From Trichomonas vaginalis G3 (taxonomy: Eukaryota; Parabasalia; Trichomonadida; Trichomonadidae): 64,000 nucleotides of DNA. Shown here piece after piece: positions 33,050-43,336 of the stretch (the first letter of the stretch is position 1; the number at the start of each line of letters is the position of its first letter). The stretch covers positions 24,257,896 to 24,321,895 of the forward strand of contig NC_067206.1 in assembly GCF_026262505.1 (NCBI RefSeq), given 5' to 3'. The notes beneath the pieces were generated by a model. That model had not been told where the DNA came from, did not search any database, and saw nothing but the letters and a program-made list of their open reading frames with translations. Position numbers and translations under genes: made by a program.

Positions 33050-34220
33050 AACGCCAGGTCCTTCAGACCATAAATGAAGCACAAGCTTTAATTTATGATT
33101 CATTAGTTAAACATATTCAGCCCGACTTTTAAATGAAGATCAACTTTTGGAATTCATCCTTCAACATAAACTCGAAGCGGGAAAGTATATCAAACCTTTA
33201 TATACAGCATATTTAAAACAAATGAATAGAATACATCCAGAATTAATGAAGGGGGAATGAAATCCAAACTTATCATCCAAAATCAAAGCAGATAAAATTA
33301 AACCACTTGCAACACCAAAACTCTAACGACAGTACCTCAACACCAAAACCGCCTCCTCTTCAGTTAATCCTTCATCATTCACTTTATTATATCCATTTCA
33401 AACATTAAAGAAACAAAAAGATTTTAAAAAGGATTTCAAGATATTAAATAAACCAATTGACCAAAAATTCAACCGTTAAAGGAAAAATTTAGTCGCCTTC
33501 ATTTGCACCATATCCATATTCATACGAAATCGATCATTTAGAATATTCAAGAGGAAACGTTACTTATTTATTTGCCATTAACATTAACACCAGATATTTA
33601 TATTGCATTCCGGTGAAAGGGAAAACAAAACAGGAAACAAGAAGAGCTATTAATACTTACTAGATCATGAAAAGAGTAGATAAATATAGGTGATGGTGAT
33701 AAAGGATTTCAGGCAACTATGACTCGTTATTTCCCACAAATTAATTTTTACTTCTCATCTTCTCCATATACGTTTCATAATAAATAGTTGATGCGGTAAT
33801 GAGAACTCTTAGAGATGTGTTAGGGTTAACGGTCAGATATACTGGGATGGAAATCATGACTCCATCATACAACAGTTAGTATATTATTACAATAATACAT
33901 GGCATAGAACTATAAACATGAAACCAGTGGAAATGAAAATGATATTTCAAAAGAATGGGAATATATTAGAAAGCAAATGGAAAGGTTAAATGATGTTAAA
34001 CGTGAACAAATTAATTCGGGGCTCAATGAATTTTAAACAAGGGATAAAGTTTTGATTCATCTCGATTATGGAAAAACTGATAAATTAATGACAAAAAGAA
34101 GACGAAGATTTGACACAATAGCTGAATTTGTTAGATATATTAACGGGCAATGCATTAGTTGAGGTTAACAATAAATTAATAGAAATTCCGATTTATTTTA
34201 TTACTCCATTATATTTAAAT
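33050..34220 (+). pseudogene. Retroviral-type integrase (rve) of element B, broken
   Basis: Recognisable stretches are SYEIDHLEYSRGNVTYLFAI (integrase core start), YLYCIPVKGKTKQETRRA, and a later DGDKGFQATMTRYF segment of the core. Near the end is a basic KVLIHLDYGKTDKL segment, as in the SH3-like/chromo C terminus. This is the c-integrase that gives Maverick insertion its 6-bp duplication. It is the most damaged part of the element, with many breaks. Confidence 0.8.
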
Positions 34221-34556
34221 AATATTTAATTTTTTTTATTTCGTAAGAAATGAATAACAACGAAGCAGTCAAGAGTCCAGACGATGAATATAAAGAAACT
34301 AAACAGAATTAAATCAAAATATGTATTACAAAAGAAGCCACAATGTGGTGGGGTTGAAAACGATAAAGAGAGGAAAGAAATAATCGAAAAATTAGAAACT
34401 TACGTTCAATCCTTAAACTGAGTGAAGCAAAAATAAAAGAATTTAATAGAATAAATAAATTGATTGGAAGAGATGAATTTAATAAAGATGAATTTTTAAA
34501 CTCTATCCAAATTTAATTTTTATTCCTCTTCGACAACATCTCTCTTTCCATCATTA

Positions 34557-34673
34557 CTAACCACATTTTCTCAATTTTAGTGGTTTGTTATTTTTAACAT
34601 GTTCTTGCATCATTTTTATCATTTCCTCCCTTGTTATGATTCGTGGTAAATTTTGAGCTTGTGGGGTATTCAT
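34557..34673 (-). CDS. Tiny element B protein, 38 aa
   Basis: The product begins MNTPQAQNLPRIITREEMIK and ends KPLKLRKCG. It is short, basic and apparently helical. An A/T-rich TTTTTATCATAAATG-type leader precedes the start. No family is recognised. Confidence 0.35.
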   Translation of the reverse strand: MNTPQAQNLPRIITREEMIKMMQEHVKNNKPLKLRKCG

Positions 34674-34835
34674 TTATGATAAAAATAAAATTTGTTATCA
34701 CTTATTTTATCGTGAAGTGACTCAAAGAGTCCGGAGACAAAGTCTCATGTTTTTAGGTTATTCAATAATTAATTATTTTTGAATAACTGGGAAATAAATT
34801 TACGTCAAATATGCAATTTATAAAATCTTATGTCG

Positions 34836-34912
34836 ACAGGCTACGTAGCACAGTGGTCTAAGGTGGTGTTATGGAGGGGTCAGGGTCTGTGGTTCGAACC
34901 GCGACAGCGCCG
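34836..34912 (+). other. tRNA-like sequence with A and B boxes
   Basis: TAGCACAGTGG matches the pol III A box and GGTTCGAACC the B box, about 45 bases apart, with a possible 3-bp D stem and a T arm around TTCGAA. The acceptor stem and anticodon arm do not pair convincingly, so this is not a clean tRNA gene. It may be a tRNA-derived relic or a pol III promoter. It lies just before the KilA-N cassette. Confidence 0.4.
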
Positions 34913-35081
34913 TATTTTCTTATTTTCTTTATTTGTCTTGTTTGTCGTGAATAAAAAGTGTCATAAAAGTGCTCTATCTTCCACGGGAATAAAGGTTTTG
35001 CTGTTTTTTCTCAGCCGAAATCAATGATTTTTTCACCTCTTGAATTTTCGTGAATTTCCTTAAGATAGAAAAAATAACGCT

Positions 35082-35127
35082 AATTTTTATAAAATATTTT
35101 TTTACTTTGTATGTAAGAACAGAAATG
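35082..35127 (+). promoter_or_regulatory. Conserved leader of KilA-N cassette
   Basis: ATTTTTTTACTTTGTATGTAAGAACAGAAATG is nearly identical to the leaders at 60848-60873 and 63955-63995 in element C. The identity runs from the T-rich box through the start codon, and through MSVEA in two cases. Confidence 0.75.
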
Positions 35128-35793
35128 TCAGTCGAAGCAAAAACATTCACGAACAAATCTAATGGTGAAACATTCACAAAAGGCACTTATAATGGTATTG
35201 AAGTCTTACGTAGAGACAAGGATGGTTACATTAATGCAACAAAGATGGCGAGAGAAGCAGGAAAGTTAAACCATTTAAACAGATTTCTCAATAGTGCTAA
35301 AATGCAGGAAATTCTTGAGTTTTGGTTGAAAGAATACGGTCGAGCCAAAAGTGGCTCAACCTCAAAACAAGCATTTTATGAGCTTACTAAGGGCGTTATG
35401 AATGAATTCAAAGGTATTTACATACATGCTGACCTCGTTCATTTTGTTGCTGAATGGTGCTCTGTAAAGTATGCATTTTATGTCAAAGATATTATGGACT
35501 CCATAGACAAGAAAGTTCATGAGAAGTTAGATGAAGAAGAACTCGAAGATACAGTAGAGAATGCTAAACCTTTGTTCGAAGAAGAAGAAGTTGGAAAAAT
35601 GTGTGAAAAACAATTAGAACATGAACGTGAGATATATTATGGTTATAGAGATTCTCCATACGAACTAGACCAATGGGAACAAGAAGATTTAAAGAGAGAA
35701 TTTAGAGAATATGAACTCGCTAAGATAGCATTTGAAGCTGCAGAAAAGAAGTTAAAAGTTTGGGGTCGTTTTGTACAAAAATATTGTGAGTAA
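35125..35793 (+). CDS. KilA-N domain protein
   Basis: This 222-aa protein has a KilA-N DNA-binding domain at about residues 10-110. Signature stretches are YNGIEVLRRDKDGYINATKM, REAGKLNHLNRFLNS, and GIYIHADLVHFVAEWCSVKYA. KilA-N proteins occur in phages, poxviruses and other large DNA viruses and are thought to bind DNA. The C-terminal half is charged and probably helical. ATG 35125 is chosen because the conserved leader ends there. The flanking TTTCACCTCTTGAATTTTCGTG is shared with the iteron region of element C, so the gene looks like a transferable cassette. The gene is whole. Confidence 0.9.
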   Translation: MSVEAKTFTNKSNGETFTKGTYNGIEVLRRDKDGYINATKMAREAGKLNHLNRFLNSAKMQEILEFWLKEYGRAKSGSTSKQAFYELTKGVMNEFKGIYIHADLVHFVAEWCSVKYAFYVKDIMDSIDKKVHEKLDEEELEDTVENAKPLFEEEEVGKMCEKQLEHEREIYYGYRDSPYELDQWEQEDLKREFREYELAKIAFEAAEKKLKVWGRFVQKYCE

Positions 35794-35866
35794 ATGAACT
35801 CATGGGCTTCGCCCTTGCCGCTAGCGGCTTATTTTTATTGAATTCACCAAAAATATATTTAGTTCA

Positions 35867-37608
35867 TCATTGAACTCTATACCATGCGAATACAGTCATA
35901 AATGGTGGCATGTAATCTTTACTTTGTCCCGTTGTTTGTGTATATCCTGAAACGCGATGTGTATGGTTTCCTTCTCCCTGAGTGTCACTCCAGTAACAAT
36001 TTATGGCAAATTTAACATCATCTTTAACATCATATCCTTTACCTTTTGTCATTCCTGACCAATCCCAATATCTATGCTTATGCCAACCTGCTTGAGATGT
36101 GCTTAAATCTATGTAGTGACTGTGTGCAGGTAAATTTTCACCCGTAATTGTTTTACTTCCCCCTGTTTCCTTTGAAGAGTTTGCACAATACAAAAACCTG
36201 TCGACTATTTGTTCCCATGCACCAACACCAAACATTGCTTGAGGACCTCTCACATCCATAGATGTATAAATAGAACCTACTGGGTTCATTAAATCAAACA
36301 TATGAGATATTATAGGATTGTCTCTTTTGAACTTAAAATATAGTGTAACTATTTCGGGTTTCTTCTGGTTTGTGTCAGAATATTTTTTATAATATAATCT
36401 TATGTTTTCAGGGTATGTAAAATCTTGACTATAATATTTATTTTTGTCATCTTCATAATAGTATACTATTCTCGTTTTTTCTATTGCATTATATCTTTTA
36501 TATCTATAATAATCTAAATATAATGTTTGCTTTTTTGGGTCTACACGTGCGTCAACACCATAGTCATAATAATACGGTGCTGGAGCTACGTTAGACAATG
36601 TCATATCCGTCATTTCATAAACTCTTAAATATTTCTTTTGTTCGTCTCCATATAAGTTTAAGTAGCAGTTGTTGTCTAATGGAACTTTAACTTGTGTGCC
36701 ATTATTCTTTATATAGCCTACATACATTTCATTGTTATTTTTCGGAATGAGTTTATACCGTATACCATTTCTTAAGGACTGTACAAACACCCATCTAAAA
36801 TATTTATTTTCTTCATTGACAGAAAAGTCACCAACAATAGTTTCAATATTTTTTGTTCCAACTAAACTTTGGTATATTTCGTTAACATATTCCTTATCTG
36901 CTTTCTTTGCTAACTCATCGTTAACATATTCCTTATCTGCTTTCTTTGCTAACTCATCGTTAACATATTCCTTATCTGCTTTCTTTGCTAACTCATCGTT
37001 AACATATTCCTTATCTGCTTTCTTTGCTAACTCATCGTTAACAAATGATATATCTGCTTTAAGGTCTAAACATCTGAAACCCATCCTGTATCAGCTTTAG
37101 TTTTAAGAATCTTCGATGTCCGTTCATGATACCATTCAACCCTTTCTATAATTTCATTATCTTTTTCATTAACATATTCCTTATCTGCTTTCTTTGCTAA
37201 CTCATCGTTAACATAAGTTTTATCTGCTTTCTTTGCTAACTCATCGTTAACATATTCCTTATCTGCTTTCTTCATTATGTCATTTAGGAAACCTTTTATG
37301 AATTCCTCATTTAAATTAAATCTTCCAATCTTCAAAACTTTAGGAAATGCATTTAATGCGTAATATCTTTGTTCTTCTGGTGGAATTGATGTTATATCAT
37401 CCGTTATTCCTTTAATTTTTGAATTCATAAATAAAATTTCTTTTATATTTGATATCACTGCACCACCTTTGCAAACGAATTCGAAATGGTCATTTTTCAA
37501 TACTATCTCCAAATCTCCATATTTCAACATTTGCGTTTGTTCTGCCGTCTTTGAATTATATGCATATATGGCGTATGTAATGGTCTGTGGTTGCTGTTGT
37601 TTAATCAT
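35867..37608 (-). pseudogene. Phage-type tail-fibre/collar protein of element B, broken
   Basis: The N-terminal half holds repeats of KKADKEYVNDELA (coiled-coil-like units of about 13 residues). The C-terminal domain reads NPVGSIYTSMDVRGPQAMF, GAWEQIVDRFLYC, ETGGSKTITGENLPAHSHYI, GNHTHRVSG and PPFMTVFAWYR. That is the tail collar/short tail-fibre pattern of tailed bacteriophages, with its G.W..I.DRFL, TGG and LPAH.H signatures. A homologous C-terminal domain occurs in element C at 54895-56222. The likely role is receptor binding or a virion fibre. It is broken, with about one break. Confidence 0.88.
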
Positions 37609-37632
37609 TTATTACGATTTAAAAATAAATAT

Positions 37633-38370
37633 TTAATCTGTTATCTCATCAGCTATTTTTTCTATTTGAAATTGCCATAATATTTCATTCATAAATTCTA
37701 AATCACAATCAAATAGGTCAGTTATTCTAAATTTAATATTTGATAAATCTTTTGAATGAAGAATAAATGAATTCCCGGATAATTGAAACGGATATGATAA
37801 AGAAAATATGTTTAAGTTGATGGATAAAATGTTTTGTATTGATGGGTAAGAGTTAGGGTCTAATGTTTGATGTGAAAATCTCATTGGGGTATTAACTTTA
37901 TCACATTTGATTAAAATGAAATTAGAACCAGTGTCAGAATACAAAACATCCCCAACATCTTTTTCAAAATTTAATATCCCCAACAATGAACGAAGACGAG
38001 GAGTACAAAATTTAATTTTCAGCGGAAATTTAATAAGGTTATTTATTTCATCAAGTTCAAAAAGTTTATCAGGTTTTGATTTAAAATTTTCTTCATACCA
38101 TACGATAAATGATTCATTTAAATAACTTAAAATCATGTTAATATCCCATTTCGTTATCACATTATTTATATACATATCATACGTTTTTAGGTCTACGACC
38201 CCGCCGCTATGCGGCTCATGGTCATCTTTAATAAATGATATATAATCTGAAGGGTCTAAAAGAATGGGATTAAATTTACCACTCACAGAAACGAGAGTAA
38301 CATTATAAATTCCGCTAACTGTTAAATTTAATTCACAGTTATTATTCGAAATAATATTGATAATTGACAT
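37633..38370 (-). CDS. Hypothetical element B protein, 245 aa
   Basis: The start MSIINIISNNNCELNLTVSG follows a TTTTTTATT-type leader. The sequence is beta-rich with an FPLKIKFCTPRLRSLLGIL stretch, suggesting a virion rather than an enzyme protein. No motif or family is recognised. It lies between the tail-fibre gene and a divergent gene at 38392, within the late-like minus-strand cluster. Confidence 0.6.
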   Translation of the reverse strand: MSIINIISNNNCELNLTVSGIYNVTLVSVSGKFNPILLDPSDYISFIKDDHEPHSGGVVDLKTYDMYINNVITKWDINMILSYLNESFIVWYEENFKSKPDKLFELDEINNLIKFPLKIKFCTPRLRSLLGILNFEKDVGDVLYSDTGSNFILIKCDKVNTPMRFSHQTLDPNSYPSIQNILSINLNIFSLSYPFQLSGNSFILHSKDLSNIKFRITDLFDCDLEFMNEILWQFQIEKIADEITD

Positions 38371-38391
38371 TTTTTTATTACGATTAAAAAT

Positions 38392-38871
38392 ATGGTAAAG
38401 CGTTATTTTCCAGTGATAAATAAAACTAGAATAAGATTACCTCAAGAATTCATAAATTCAACGAATAAGAAATTCATTCATGTTATAAATTTTAGTGTTT
38501 TCAGAAAATATGAGTCGATGTCATATTCATCATCAGGTTATATTTCACTTCATTCAAATTTAGTTCAATCAAACCCATATAATGACCATTTCATAAGATT
38601 TTCAGATGGTATTAAAAATGTAATTGATAGATTAAAATATGAACAGATTGACAATATCGAATTTTTGGAATTTTGGTTTAAATATCCCGATGGAAAAAAG
38701 ATTGAAGTTAAAGATAAAGCTGATACTATAACAAAAACAATTACAATGACCGATCCGGATAGTGGGGAACAAAAAGAAATAAAACAAACGATAGAAACTG
38801 GTGAAAGGTCAATTATTATCGATTATGATTCAAAGGATTATTATTCGATAATGTTAATGCTTGAATATTAA
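38392..38871 (+). CDS. Hypothetical element B protein, 159 aa
   Basis: The start MVKRYFPVINKTRIRLPQEF is divergent from 38370, with 21 bases between. Beta-rich text such as SMSYSSSGYISLHSNLVQS is present. The 3' end overlaps the convergent neighbour by four bases. No family is recognised. Confidence 0.6.
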   Translation: MVKRYFPVINKTRIRLPQEFINSTNKKFIHVINFSVFRKYESMSYSSSGYISLHSNLVQSNPYNDHFIRFSDGIKNVIDRLKYEQIDNIEFLEFWFKYPDGKKIEVKDKADTITKTITMTDPDSGEQKEIKQTIETGERSIIIDYDSKDYYSIMLMLEY

Positions 38872-39569
38872 ATAGCCTTAACAAAGAATTTTTCAAGTGA
38901 TATTTTATATTCATCAACTATTTTATTATAAATATCATTATATGTTAAATGAAGTTCAGTTGTTGTTCCGTTCTTTGATATCTTAATTGTGCTAATATCC
39001 TTTATAGGATTTATTTTTGCAACTGTTCCGCAGCATGAAACCTCATCATCTATGAAAAATTGAATCTTCACGTCTGAATCTTGAACATCACAAAGAATGG
39101 CGATAATGTGAATTAATGATTCATAAGGTAAAATAATTAAACCGGATTGGTCAATTAAATTTATTATTGAATCATAATTATCAGTTATGATATCACGGTA
39201 AATTTTCATTAATTCAGAATTAATGTCTATTTTATATGGCGCATTGCGACTGTAATCGTAGATTCCTGGGTTCTCGATGTTTGATGAAAGAGGTGGGGGG
39301 TATGTTGGATAAGTGGGAATTTCAACAGGTTCTTTACCAGGTTCAGATAAAATGATTGGGTCTCCATTCTCATGGTTTTCTTCATTCTCCTCATTCTTCG
39401 GTAAGTCACGAGTTAATAAATTTGGTTGAGTTGCTGACCTTGTTAATTCAGGACTAACATTAACTTTAACATTTTGAATAATTCGTGATTTATCATCATT
39501 TACGTTATAACCAACCGTAATCTCTGCTTTTGCGTTAGTGTTCTTTTGACTAGTGAAACGTCTTCTCAT
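38868..39569 (-). CDS. Hypothetical element B protein, 233 aa
   Basis: The basic start MRRRFTSQKNTNAKAEI is followed by a Glu/Asn-rich and proline-rich middle (PTYPTYPPPLSS) and a folded-looking C terminus. No family is recognised. The position between unknown and capsid-region genes suggests a minor virion protein. A TATTTTTTTATTCG-type leader lies before the start. Confidence 0.6.
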   Translation of the reverse strand: MRRRFTSQKNTNAKAEITVGYNVNDDKSRIIQNVKVNVSPELTRSATQPNLLTRDLPKNEENEENHENGDPIILSEPGKEPVEIPTYPTYPPPLSSNIENPGIYDYSRNAPYKIDINSELMKIYRDIITDNYDSIINLIDQSGLIILPYESLIHIIAILCDVQDSDVKIQFFIDDEVSCCGTVAKINPIKDISTIKISKNGTTTELHLTYNDIYNKIVDEYKISLEKFFVKAI

Positions 39570-39601
39570 TTATATTCGAATAAAAAAATATATTTAAACT
39601 T

Positions 39602-40501
39602 TTATTTTGCTGGAACTTTTGAATCTATTATTTCCTGTATTTGTTCATGAAGTTGATTTTTAGCATTTTCATCGAAATTAATAGACCGAATATATTCATT
39701 AATTGCATTCTTATAATCATCTGATTTCTCAAATTTTCTTTTATCTGATTCCTTAACTAAATCATAAGTTAAACCTCGTTGCTGATATAATGGTTTCTTA
39801 ATTAAATCTTTGAATGCTTGAGATAAAGCACCTGATGCAATTCTTGCTACTATAATTGGTTGGAATTGCTGTTTAAGTTCATCTTTAACATTTGCGAAAA
39901 CTGGATCGAATAAAGCAACTTTAAAGAATTTCTTAGCTGGAATTTCAGGTCTTAAATTTGCATATTGACCATCAAACTGGTTAGAATATCGTGGTAATCC
40001 ATCCGGTCCCTCTTCAATAGCATTTAATTCTTCATTGAAGTAAGAATATGGATTATGACGGTATGAATTAATTGGACCATTTTCACCTTCTCCAATGTAT
40101 TGTTTAACAGCTTTTCCATTTTCATCAAATTGCATAGGATAATGTTCATTATATGCTTTACGTTTAGGATAATCCGTCATTGTTAATTTATACCCATTTA
40201 TGACTTTAATATTTCCTTGACCATCAGTAACGAAAACTTCATTTATTCCATCAGGTTTTCCATTTGGACCCGTAATGTCTGCTTCGTGTGCTTCCCAATT
40301 TGGTCCGTGACGTTTGGCATATGCTTGAGCTTCTGGTAATGTTAAAACGTTTCTCATTTGTTTAACATCCTTTTGAAGACCGGCAACAATGTGGACTAAT
40401 TCTTTCATTCCGTCTGGAACTTTCATAGTTCTATTATATGCACCCTTTTTGTTTGTTCCTTGTTTTAATGGAACCTGTAGAAGATTTGCAATTTCTGTCA
40501 T
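39602..40501 (-). CDS. Hypothetical element B protein, 299 aa
   Basis: This is a hydrophilic protein with a central [19 protein letters not shown] stretch, Tyr/Pro-rich text after it ([12 protein letters not shown]), and a helical, charged end ([14 protein letters not shown]). The gene is open. It is probably a structural or assembly protein of Mavericks by its place next to the ATPase and capsid genes, but I cannot name a family. Confidence 0.6.
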   Translation of the reverse strand: MTEIANLLQVPLKQGTNKKGAYNRTMKVPDGMKELVHIVAGLQKDVKQMRNVLTLPEAQAYAKRHGPNWEAHEADITGPNGKPDGINEVFVTDGQGNIKVINGYKLTMTDYPKRKAYNEHYPMQFDENGKAVKQYIGEGENGPINSYRHNPYSYFNEELNAIEEGPDGLPRYSNQFDGQYANLRPEIPAKKFFKVALFDPVFANVKDELKQQFQPIIVARIASGALSQAFKDLIKKPLYQQRGLTYDLVKESDKRKFEKSDDYKNAINEYIRSINFDENAKNQLHEQIQEIIDSKVPAK

Positions 40502-40541
40502 GTTTAATTATAAATAAAAAATAAAAATTAATTATAAAAAG

Positions 40542-41368
40542 TTATTCGAATTTAATGGAACCTTTATTTAAATCAACTATTATTTTTCCATGTTCTCCTA
40601 ATTGTTGATATTGTGTGTAAAGTTCATTAATGCTCATTGGTAAATTCACTTGATAAAGCATAACGTTCAACTGTTGACGACTAAAACCACTGAAAATGAA
40701 AAGGGTGGACAGGTTTGATTTAATGTTTGTGCTTAATGCTTTAAAGTATTGAACAGCCATGAAGAATGAACACTGAATGTGTCGACATTGAGTTAATAAT
40801 TGATTAAAATATGATTTCTCATTAGTTATTAGTTTTGATTTCACGCATCATCTAGAAAAATGAGTGAATGCAAAAATTCTCTATCAAAATTTGAAATAGA
40901 AAGTGTTTCAAATAATTCATCCCGTTGTTTATCAATAATTTTATCCTCTAATCCTTGCTTCTTGATTGTATTATATAATTCTTTATACATTACAAAGTTT
41001 TTTAAATAATCTTCTGCTTCTTCTTGTGATAAATAAATAATTGGAATTTTGATTAAATGCTTTAAAGATTCAAATGTATCATCTGAAGGTGAACCTGAAC
41101 GGTTGATATAAATTAACACATGTGAATAGGGTGAAGTGTTAGCAATAATGATAATTTGTTTTAATATCGTTAATGTTTTACCTTTATTTTGTTTACCAAT
41201 TGCTGCAGTGATTGAATTTAAGTAACATTCAGAATATGGAATTTTCATTAATTTTTCCTTAGATAGAGCATTTCTATTATCACTCAATGCTTCATTAATC
41301 ATATCATCTACGTATGTATTATATACTCCTGCTAATTCTTCATAAGGGGTGGATGAATTTAAATCCAT
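40542..41368 (-). pseudogene. Genome-packaging ATPase (A32/FtsK-HerA type), broken
   Basis: The Walker A-like GKQNKGKTLTI comes near the start, Walker B-like SLIFLDDA about 100 residues later, and the sensor-type segment CRHIQCSFFMAVQYFKALST after that. This is the layout of the Polinton/poxvirus A32 packaging ATPases, and the gene sits next to the capsid gene as in other Polintons. It is broken, with about one break. Confidence 0.8.
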
Positions 41369-41392
41369 TTAATCAAAAATAAATTTATAATT

Positions 41393-41764
41393 TTAAACAT
41401 TTCTATTCATCAATATTTCATCATATGAACTTCTATACTGCGGTGGTGTACCTGTTGGATGATATTTCAAACCTTCATCCGGTGTCCATGTCCAATATGT
41501 AGTCCTAGTAAACCAAACCTGAGGAGGATTTGTCACTTTTGAACAGTAAGTGTCATTTTCACCCTGAATGATTGGATAAGCTTTCACTTGTACTGTAACT
41601 TGTGAGTTGAAAGTTTCTAATCCATCAAAGAATATACCCGCTCCATCACGTTGAACTGGAATAGTGCATAAGAATGAAGTTTGGTCTTTCCATGTTCTAG
41701 CTAATGGTGTGCCATCATCATCATTCAGTGGTCTAGTTAATGAGTCCTCGTATTCTTCGTGCAT
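41393..41764 (-). CDS. Virion-type protein of element B, 123 aa
   Basis: The sequence is beta-rich with TSFLCTIPVQRDGAGIFFDG and NPPQVWFTRTTYWTWTP. It lies directly between the capsid candidate and the ATPase. No family is recognised. It is probably part of the virion gene block. Confidence 0.5.
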   Translation of the reverse strand: MHEEYEDSLTRPLNDDDGTPLARTWKDQTSFLCTIPVQRDGAGIFFDGLETFNSQVTVQVKAYPIIQGENDTYCSKVTNPPQVWFTRTTYWTWTPDEGLKYHPTGTPPQYRSSYDEILMNRNV

Positions 41765-41782
41765 TCATTCACTCCATCTAAA

Positions 41783-43030
41783 TCAGAAGCTTGAAGCATA
41801 CGTGTAAAGAATATGTCCCACTGTGGTCATCGCTTGATCGGGGAAGTTTCTGGAATCTATAGTGACCTGAAGACCTCGAAGCATTGGATTTTCTAAAACC
41901 GTTCTTTGCATTGCATTCTTCGGAAATGTTAACACAACATCTGTAACATTATGAAGAGCGTATGAGAAATCTGAGCTAATACCTTCAGGAGTGATGCAAC
42001 CTCCATTTAGTGAACGAACGTCAATATGTTGAGCTGGAATCATGAATGGATCTTCCTTACTAAATAAACGTGGTATTGCTTTAACTGATTCTTCAATTAA
42101 ACCGTATCCTGGTGTAATGCATTTATCCTCTAAAACTTCCATCTTTGTGCATGAAATAATAACGTCTTCAACTGTTGCGTCAGCAGATGTAGTGGCTAAG
42201 CTTGTAATTAATTTGGCAGGAAGTCCGATTTGTTGGAATTTGCGATCATATTTATAAACATGATTCATAATCTTTTCATAATTTTCATCAGTTATCTTTT
42301 CATAAACGTAATTTTGTAAATCAGCAACTCTTAACGGGTCAACCTGACAAAATACTAAAGTATCCCTGAAAACATAATATTTAAGAATGATTTCACCAAA
42401 TGATTTAGGATAATCATCGAACGCCTGAAATGCTAACAAATCATTTACCGGAATAATCATATCAAAAGTGACATCAACTTCTTCATTTGCTTTCTTGAAA
42501 ACTTCTGAAGGGTCAATATATTTACCACATACTGAGTTATCATATTTTTGAACATTATTATATAACGAATGAACAAACTTTTTAACTTTCCTTTCTGATT
42601 TTGGTTTATATGTTGCAAATGCGAAAGATTCACGGGCGCAATCCATCTGAAGATAACCAGCATCACCTCTTTCGGTTTCTACTTCTAATTGTTTAAAGCT
42701 TTGATTTGATGATTTGTAACCAACGAATAAACGCATGCATTTAAAAGCGGCATCACATGTGAAAGCTTTATTTGAAACTAGAGTTGCTTTAACTTTGCGT
42801 TTAATATATGTGTCACCTAATTGGTTCACATCATGAGCCGGATTTGTAATTCTTAAATGAGTTTGTTTATCATCAAAATATGGAGCATCAGAGTCATAGC
42901 ATGAACTTTCAAGTTCTCTATAATATCTTCTACCGTCATTCTTTGCGAATATTTCATTTATCTTTTCGAATGAATGAAATACATTTCCATTAATCGGTTT
43001 AGTGTTTGGCACTAAATAGTTAGTCGTCAT
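41783..43030 (-). CDS. Capsid protein candidate of element B
   Basis: This is a 415-aa open frame in the capsid position. VDVTFDMIIPVNDLLAFQAF followed by PKSFGEIILKYYVF resembles the IP....L helix-strand element of double-jelly-roll capsid proteins. The rest is beta-rich. It shows no obvious residue-level match to the element A capsid candidate by eye, in line with the different PolB lineages. The assignment rests on pattern and position. Confidence 0.55.
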   Translation of the reverse strand: MTTNYLVPNTKPINGNVFHSFEKINEIFAKNDGRRYYRELESSCYDSDAPYFDDKQTHLRITNPAHDVNQLGDTYIKRKVKATLVSNKAFTCDAAFKCMRLFVGYKSSNQSFKQLEVETERGDAGYLQMDCARESFAFATYKPKSERKVKKFVHSLYNNVQKYDNSVCGKYIDPSEVFKKANEEVDVTFDMIIPVNDLLAFQAFDDYPKSFGEIILKYYVFRDTLVFCQVDPLRVADLQNYVYEKITDENYEKIMNHVYKYDRKFQQIGLPAKLITSLATTSADATVEDVIISCTKMEVLEDKCITPGYGLIEESVKAIPRLFSKEDPFMIPAQHIDVRSLNGGCITPEGISSDFSYALHNVTDVVLTFPKNAMQRTVLENPMLRGLQVTIDSRNFPDQAMTTVGHILYTYASSF

Positions 43031-43099
43031 TTATTATTAAATAAAAAATCAAAATTAAAAGATGAAAATGAATTTTTAATTTTAATGAAATAATCAACT

Positions 43100-43312
43100 A
43101 TGGCTGCAGGATTCTTTAAGAAACTGTGGGATAAAGTAAAAAGAGGAGCGCATAAAGTTTGGGAAGGGATTAAGAAAGGAGCAAATTGGATATTTAAGAA
43201 TAAAGAAGCAATTAGTGACGTTGCTGAACAAATAGCACCTAATGTTCCGGTAAGGGAAGTATTAAATAAAGGAGATAAGGTTTATCGTCGACTACAACCG
43301 ATACTAAGATAA
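43100..43312 (+). CDS. Amphipathic pVI-like peptide, 70 aa
   Basis: MAAGFFKKLWDKVKRGAHKV and the following WEGIKKGANWIFKN form a strongly amphipathic, Lys/Trp/Phe-rich N-terminal helix. This recalls the membrane-lytic N terminus of adenovirus protein VI. It shares MAAGFFKKLW with the convergent gene at 43337-43573. Confidence 0.65.
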   Translation: MAAGFFKKLWDKVKRGAHKVWEGIKKGANWIFKNKEAISDVAEQIAPNVPVREVLNKGDKVYRRLQPILR

Positions 43313-43336
43313 AAATAATATTTATTTATTTTTCCA

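Noticed and set aside
36732-37100. 122-codon plus-strand frame with YSLSAFFANSSLT repeats
   Set aside because: It is the antisense of the tail-fibre coiled-coil repeats.
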